Shown: positions 60,096-64,000 of the stretch, piece by piece
How positions within the stretch are numbered: the stretch's first letter is position 1
Layout: each line of letters opens with the position of its first letter
Notes under the pieces: model-generated
What the model was told of the DNA's origin: nothing
Seen by the model: the letters and a program-made list of their open reading frames with translations, nothing else
The model's database searches: none
Position numbers and translations under genes: made by a program
Source of the DNA: Sambucus nigra
Taxonomy: Eukaryota; Streptophyta; Magnoliopsida; Dipsacales; Adoxaceae
Assembly (NCBI GenBank): GCA_949130495.1
Contig: OX422208.1
Location: 397,132,561-397,196,560, forward strand
Direction: 5' to 3'
Length of the DNA stretch: 64,000 nucleotides

Positions 60096-61604
60096 TTCGT
60101 GCCTCCTACGGGGTCGTTTGGGGGCTAGTTTGGGTTTTAACCCTTTAAGGGCCTGTTTTCAAGTCTAAGTGTGATTTTTGCAAATTATCATCATACTCTC
60201 AAATCGGGAGACCCGAGACTACGCGGTCAGTTACTACAAGTCACATTGGTCTCATGCGAGGTGTACGTGCCTCCTACGGGGTCGTTTGGGGGCTGGTTTG
60301 GGTTTTAACCTTTTAACGGCCTCTTTTCAATTCTAACTATGATTTTTGCAAATTATCATCAGACTCTCAAACCGGGAGACCCGAGACTACGCGGTCAGCT
60401 CCTACAAGTTACATTGGTCCCGTGCGAGGTGTTTCTGCCTCCTACGGGGTCGTTTGGAAGCTGGTTTGGGTTTTCACCCTTTCACTACCTATTTTCAAGA
60501 CTAGGTGTGATTTTTGAAAATTATCATCATACTTTTGAACTGGGAGACCCGGGACTACGCGGTCAGTTCCAACAAGTCACATTGGTCCCGTGCGAGGTGC
60601 TCGTACCTCCTACGGGGTTGTTTGGGGGCTAGTTGGAGTTTTCACCCTTTAACGGGATGTTTTCAAGTCTAAGTGTAATTTTTGGAAATTATCGTCATAC
60701 TCTCGAACTTAGAGACCCGAGACTATGCGGTCAGTTCCAACATGTTACATTGGTCCCGTGCGAGGTGTTCGTGCCTCCTACAGGGTCGTTTGGGAGTTGG
60801 TTTTAGTTTTCACCCTTTAACGGCCTGTTTTCAAATCTAAGTGTGATTTTTGCAAATTAGCATCATACTCTTGAACCGAGAGACCCGAGACTACGCGGTC
60901 AGTTCCTACAAGTTACATTAGTCCCGTGCTAGGTGTTCGTGCCTCCTACGGGGTCGTTAGGAGGAAGGTTTGAGTTTTCATCCTTTAACAGCTTATTTTC
61001 AAGTCTAAGTGTGACTTTGCAAATTATCGTCATACTCTCGAATCGGGAGACCCGGGACTACGCGGTTAGTTGCTACAAGTTCCATTGGTCCCGTGCGTGG
61101 TGTTCGTGCCTCCTACGGGGTCGTTTGGGGGCTAGTTTGGGTTTCACCCTTTAACGGGCTATTTTTAAGTCTAAGTGTGATTTTTGCAAATCATCATCAT
61201 ACTCTCGAACCGGGAGACCCGAGACTACGCGATCAATTCCAACAAATTACACAGGTCCCGTGCGAGGTGTCCGTGCCTCCCGCGAGGTCGTTTGGGGGCT
61301 GGTTTGAGTTTTCATCCTTTAACGAGATGTTTTCAAGTCTAAGTGTAATTTTTGCAAATTGTTGTCATACTCTGGAACCGGGAGACCCGGGGCTACGCGG
61401 TCAGTTCCTACAAGTTACATTGGTCCCGTGCGAGGTGTTCCTGCCTCCTACGGGGTCGTTTGGGGGTTGGTTTGGATTTTTATCCTTTAACGGACTGTTT
61501 CTAGTCTAAGTGTGATTTTTACAAATTATCTTCATTCTCTCCAACTGGGAGACCCGGGACTACGCGGTCAGTTCCTACAAGTTACATTGGTCCCGTGCGA
61601 GGTG
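60096..61604 (+). repeat. 9-mer HOR unit (1,509 bp), copy 1
   Basis: Nine monomers, repeated at 61605-63113. Marks in order are GAGGTGTACGTGCC, GGCCTCTTTTCAATT, TTCTAACTATGATTTTTGC, ATCATCAGACTC, GGTCGTTTGGAAGCTGG, GGTGCTCGT, CTCGAACTTAGAG, GGTCGTTAGGAGGAAGG, GTGTGACTTTGC, GTGCGTGGTGTTCG, GCGAGG with GAGATG, CATACTCTGGAACC, TTTTTATCC and CTGTTTCTAGTC. The last group also appears once near 54080. Related but older order is seen near 14.16-14.7 kb. Confidence 0.9.
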
Positions 61605-63113
61605 TTCATGCCTCCTACGGGGTCGTTTGGGGGCTGGTTTGGGTTTTCACCCTTTAACGGCCTGTTTTCAAGTATAAGTGTGATTTTTACAAATTATCAT
61701 CATACTCTCAAATCGGGAGACCCGAGACTACGCGGCCAGTTCCTACAAGTCACATTGGTCTCGTGCGAGGTGTACGTGCCTCCTACGGGGTCGTTTGGGG
61801 GCTGGTTTGGGTTTTAACCTTTTAACGGCCTCTTTTCAATTCTAACTATGATTTTTGCAAATTATCATCAGACTCTCAAACCGGGAGACCCGAGACTACG
61901 CGGTCCACTCCTACAAGTTACATTGGTCCCGTGTGAGGTGTTTCGGCCTCCTACGGGGTCGTTTGGAAGCTGGTTTGGGTTATCACCCTTTAACTACCTA
62001 TTTTCAAGACTAAGTGTGATTTTTGAAAATTATCATCATACTTTCGAACTGGGAGACCCGGGACTACGCGGTCAGTTCCAACAAGTCACATTGGTCCCGT
62101 GCGAGGTGCTCGTGCCTCCTAGGGGGTTGTTTTGGGGCTAGTTGGAGTTTTCACCCTTTAACGGGATGTTTTCAAGTCTACGTGTAATTTTTTGAAATTA
62201 TCGTCATACTCTCAAACTTAGAGACCCGAGACTATGCGGTCATTTCCAACATGTTACATTGGTCCCGTGCGAGGTGTTCGTGCCTCCTACAGGGTCGTTT
62301 GGGAGCTGGTTTTAGTTTTCACCCTTTAACGGACTGTTTTCAAATCTAAGTGTGATTTTTGCAAATTAGCATCATACTCTTGAACCGAGAGACCCGAGAC
62401 TACGCGGTCAGTTCCTACAAGTTACTTTGGTCCCGTGCGAGGTGTTCGTGCCTCCTACGGGGTCGTTAGGAGGAAGGTTTGAGTTTTCACCCTTTAACAG
62501 CTTATTTTCAAGTCTAAGTGTGACTTTTCAAGTTATCGTCATACTCTCGAATCGGGAGACCCGGGACTACGCGATCAGTTCCTACAAGTTCCATTGGTCC
62601 CGTGCGTGGTGTTCGTGCCTCCTACGGGGTCGTTTGGGGGCTGGTTTGGGTTTCCCCCTTTAACGGGCTATTTTAAAGTCTAAGTGTGATTTTTGCAAAT
62701 CATCATCATACTCTCGAACCGGGAGACCCGAGACTACGCGGTCAATTCCAATAATTTACATAGGTCCCGTGCGAGGTGTTTGTGCCTCCCGCGAGGTCGT
62801 TTGGGGGCTGGTTTGAGTTTTCACCCTTTAACGAGATGTTTTCAAGTCTAAGTGTAATTTTTGCAAATTGTTGTCATACTCTGGAACCGGGAGACCCGGG
62901 GCTACGCGGTCAGTTCCTACAAGTTACATTGGTCCCGTGCGAGGTGTTCCTTCCTCCTACGGGGTCGTTTGGGGGTAGGTTTGGATTTTTATCCTTTAAC
63001 GGACTGTTTCTAGTCTAAGTGTGATTTTTACAAATTATCTTCATTCTCTCCAACTGGGAGACCCGGGACTACGCGGTCAGTTCCTACAAGTTACATTGGT
63101 CCCGTGCGAGGTG
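61605..63113 (+). repeat. 9-mer HOR unit (1,509 bp), copy 2
   Basis: Direct tandem copy of 60096-61604. Changes include GGTCCACTCC near 61902 against GGTCAGCTCC, GTTTCGGCC near 61940, CCTAGGGGGTTG near 62117 and GTGTGACTTTTCAAG near 62520. It ends near 63113, where the array switches to the 49.03-kb type (CCTCTTACGGGATCG). Confidence 0.9.
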
Positions 63114-63120
63114 TTCGTGC

Positions 63121-64000
63121 CTCTTACGGGATCGTTTGGGGGCGGGTTTGGGTTTTCACCCTTTAATGGCTTGTTTTCAATTCTAAGTGTGATTTTTGCA
63201 AATTATCATCATACTCTCAAACCGGGAGACCCGGGACTACGCGATCAGTTCCTACAAGTTACATTAGTTCCGTGCGAGGTGTTCGTGCCTCCTACGGGGT
63301 CGTTTGGGGGCTAGTTTGGGTTTTCACCCTTTAACGGGCGGTTTTCAAGTCTTAAGTGTGATTTTGGCAAATTATCGTCATACCCTCGAACTGGGAGACC
63401 CGGGAGAACACAGTCAGTACATACAAGCTACATTGGTGCCGTGCGAGGTGTTCGTGCCTCCTACGGGGTCCTTGGGGGGCTGTTTAGAGTCTTAGTGTGA
63501 TTTTTTCAAATTATCGTCATACACTCAAATTGGGAGACCCGGGACTATGCGGTCAGTTCCTACAAGTTACATTGGTCCCGTGTGAGGTGTTCGTGCCTCC
63601 TACGGGGTCGTTTGGGGGTTGGTTTGGGTTTTCACCCTTTAACGGTTTGTTTTCAAGTCTATTTGTGATTTTTGCAAATTATCATCATACTCTCCAACCG
63701 AGAGACCCGGGACTACGCGATCAGTTCCAACAAGTTACATTGGTCCCGTGAGAGGAGTTCGTGCCTCCTACGGGGGAGTTGGTTTGAGTTTTCACGCTTT
63801 AACGACCTATTTTCTAGTGTATGTCTGATTTTTGCAAATTATCATCATTCTCTCCAACCGAGAGACCCGGGACTACGCTGTCAGTTCCTAAAAATTACGT
63901 TGGTCCCGTGCGAGGTGTTCGTGCCTGCTACAGGGTCGTTTGGGGGCTGCTTTGGGATTTCACCCTTTAACGGGCAATTTTCAAGTCTAAGTGTGATTTT
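63121..64000 (+). repeat. Right-end block, copy of 49030-49930
   Basis: Repeats the 49.03-kb block at offset 14,091 bp up to about 63470 and 14,063 bp after that, because this copy lacks 28 bp. Differences besides that are few: GGGGGCGGG near 63136, GATTTTTTCAAATTATCG near 63500 and CAGGGTCG near 63932. It runs to the window edge, so its true extent is unknown. Confidence 0.88.
63466..63492 (+). other. 28-bp deletion within a monomer
   Basis: Here GGGGTCCTTGGGGGGCTG runs straight into TTTAGAGTC. The partner at about 49375-49430 has 28 more bases between two GGGCTG words. One copy of the GGGCTG word and the sequence between were lost. The break is at a 6-bp direct repeat, the signature of slippage or a short-homology exchange. 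The missing 28 bp correspond to the same monomer interval as is duplicated at 54742-54798. Confidence 0.9.

Larger units (their letters stand above)
1..64000 (+). repeat. 168-bp satellite array, head-to-tail, spans the entire window
   Basis: Every line of the sequence can be placed in the same 168-bp unit. Recognisable anchors recur in order: TTTTCAAGTCTAAGTGTGA, GCAAATTATC, GAGACCCGGGAC, AAGTTACATTGGTCCCGTG, GAGGTGTTCGTGCCTCC, and TTTTCACCCTTTAACGG. My hand consensus is exactly 168 bp with 86 G+C (51%) and 11 CpG, close to the number expected from base composition. Orientation never flips and nothing interrupts the array, so the window lies wholly inside it. The most conserved part is the central AAGTTACATTGGTCCCGTG to GTGCCTCC block. 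The most variable parts are the CATACTC-to-GGAC segment and the GGGGGCTGG-to-TTTTCAAG segment. Known centromeric satellites of plants and animals often fall in the 150-180 bp range, so a centromeric role is a fair inference but is not shown here. A pericentromeric or subtelomeric block is the alternative. Confidence 0.98.

Noticed and set aside
1..64000. A repeat-protein gene, with 56-residue tandem repeats
   Set aside because: No conserved start, no intron or promoter structure, no frame preservation across 8-bp, 1-bp and 28-bp indels. Substitutions are not biased to third positions in the copies I compared.
1..64000. CRISPR array
   Set aside because: Direct repeats are 168 bp with no unique spacers; the whole unit is repeated.
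1..64000. Transposon or retroelement insertion inside the array
   Set aside because: I looked for any stretch that leaves the 168-bp register and found none longer than the 28-bp duplication. No terminal repeats, poly-A tract or target-site duplication was seen.
1..64000. 28-bp or 56-bp sub-repeat within the monomer, suggested by 168 = 6 x 28
   Set aside because: Dividing the consensus into 28-base pieces shows no meaningful similarity between pieces beyond shared T- and G-rich words.
1..64000. Assignment to a named satellite family or species
   Set aside because: Length and structure fit many plant and animal satellites. I do not recognise the consensus and a database search is not available.

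Overview
The whole 64 kb window is one uninterrupted tandem satellite array. I found no gene, RNA gene, transposable element, CRISPR array or other single-copy sequence on either strand. The unit is a 168-bp monomer, about 51% G+C in my hand-built consensus, repeated roughly 380 times. All copies point the same way. Adjacent monomers differ substantially; one neighbouring pair I compared by hand differs at about 20 of 168 positions. A homogeneous array of this size and nucleosome-like period, with no interruption, points to a eukaryotic chromosome, most likely centromeric or pericentromeric heterochromatin of a plant or animal. I do not recognise the satellite family and cannot name the species.

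On top of the monomer there is a layered higher-order repeat (HOR) structure. Blocks of 3, 4, 7, 9, 14 or more monomers are duplicated with only a few differences per kb. By region: 1-3.47 kb and 6.52-9.97 kb are copies of one segment, and between them lies a 1,502-bp 9-mer in two tandem copies (3.13-6.13 kb). At 9.97-16.8 kb there are mixed, older monomers. At 16.8-20.1 kb there are local 4-mer (672 bp) and 3-mer (503 bp) HORs. At 20.35-26.2 kb there is an old dispersed duplication. At 25.3-30.0 kb there is a 14-mer (2,343 bp) in two tandem copies. The 28.7-44.4 kb zone is the most homogenised: 1,503-, 1,511-, 1,176- and 5,191-bp periods are nested in each other, including two copies of about 3.8 kb that look almost identical. 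From 44 to 60 kb the monomers are more diverged, with smaller duplications (670, 671 and 3,683 bp). A 1,509-bp 9-mer doublet fills 60.1-63.1 kb, and the final 0.9 kb repeats 49.0-49.9 kb.

The many forward open frames, up to 412 codons, are a by-product of the repeat. 168 is divisible by three and one forward frame of the consensus has no stop, so open frames run across monomers until a point stop or an indel breaks them. They are not annotated as genes. What seems worth attention is the recombination history of the array: repeated 9-mer expansions, linked marker dimers, a 24-fold 8-bp deletion variant, and a reciprocal pair of 28-bp indels. The second point of interest is conserved sequence that may form unusual DNA structure: a CCGGG/CCCGG dyad and a G-run cluster. 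Coordinates of block edges are by eye and generally uncertain by tens of bases.
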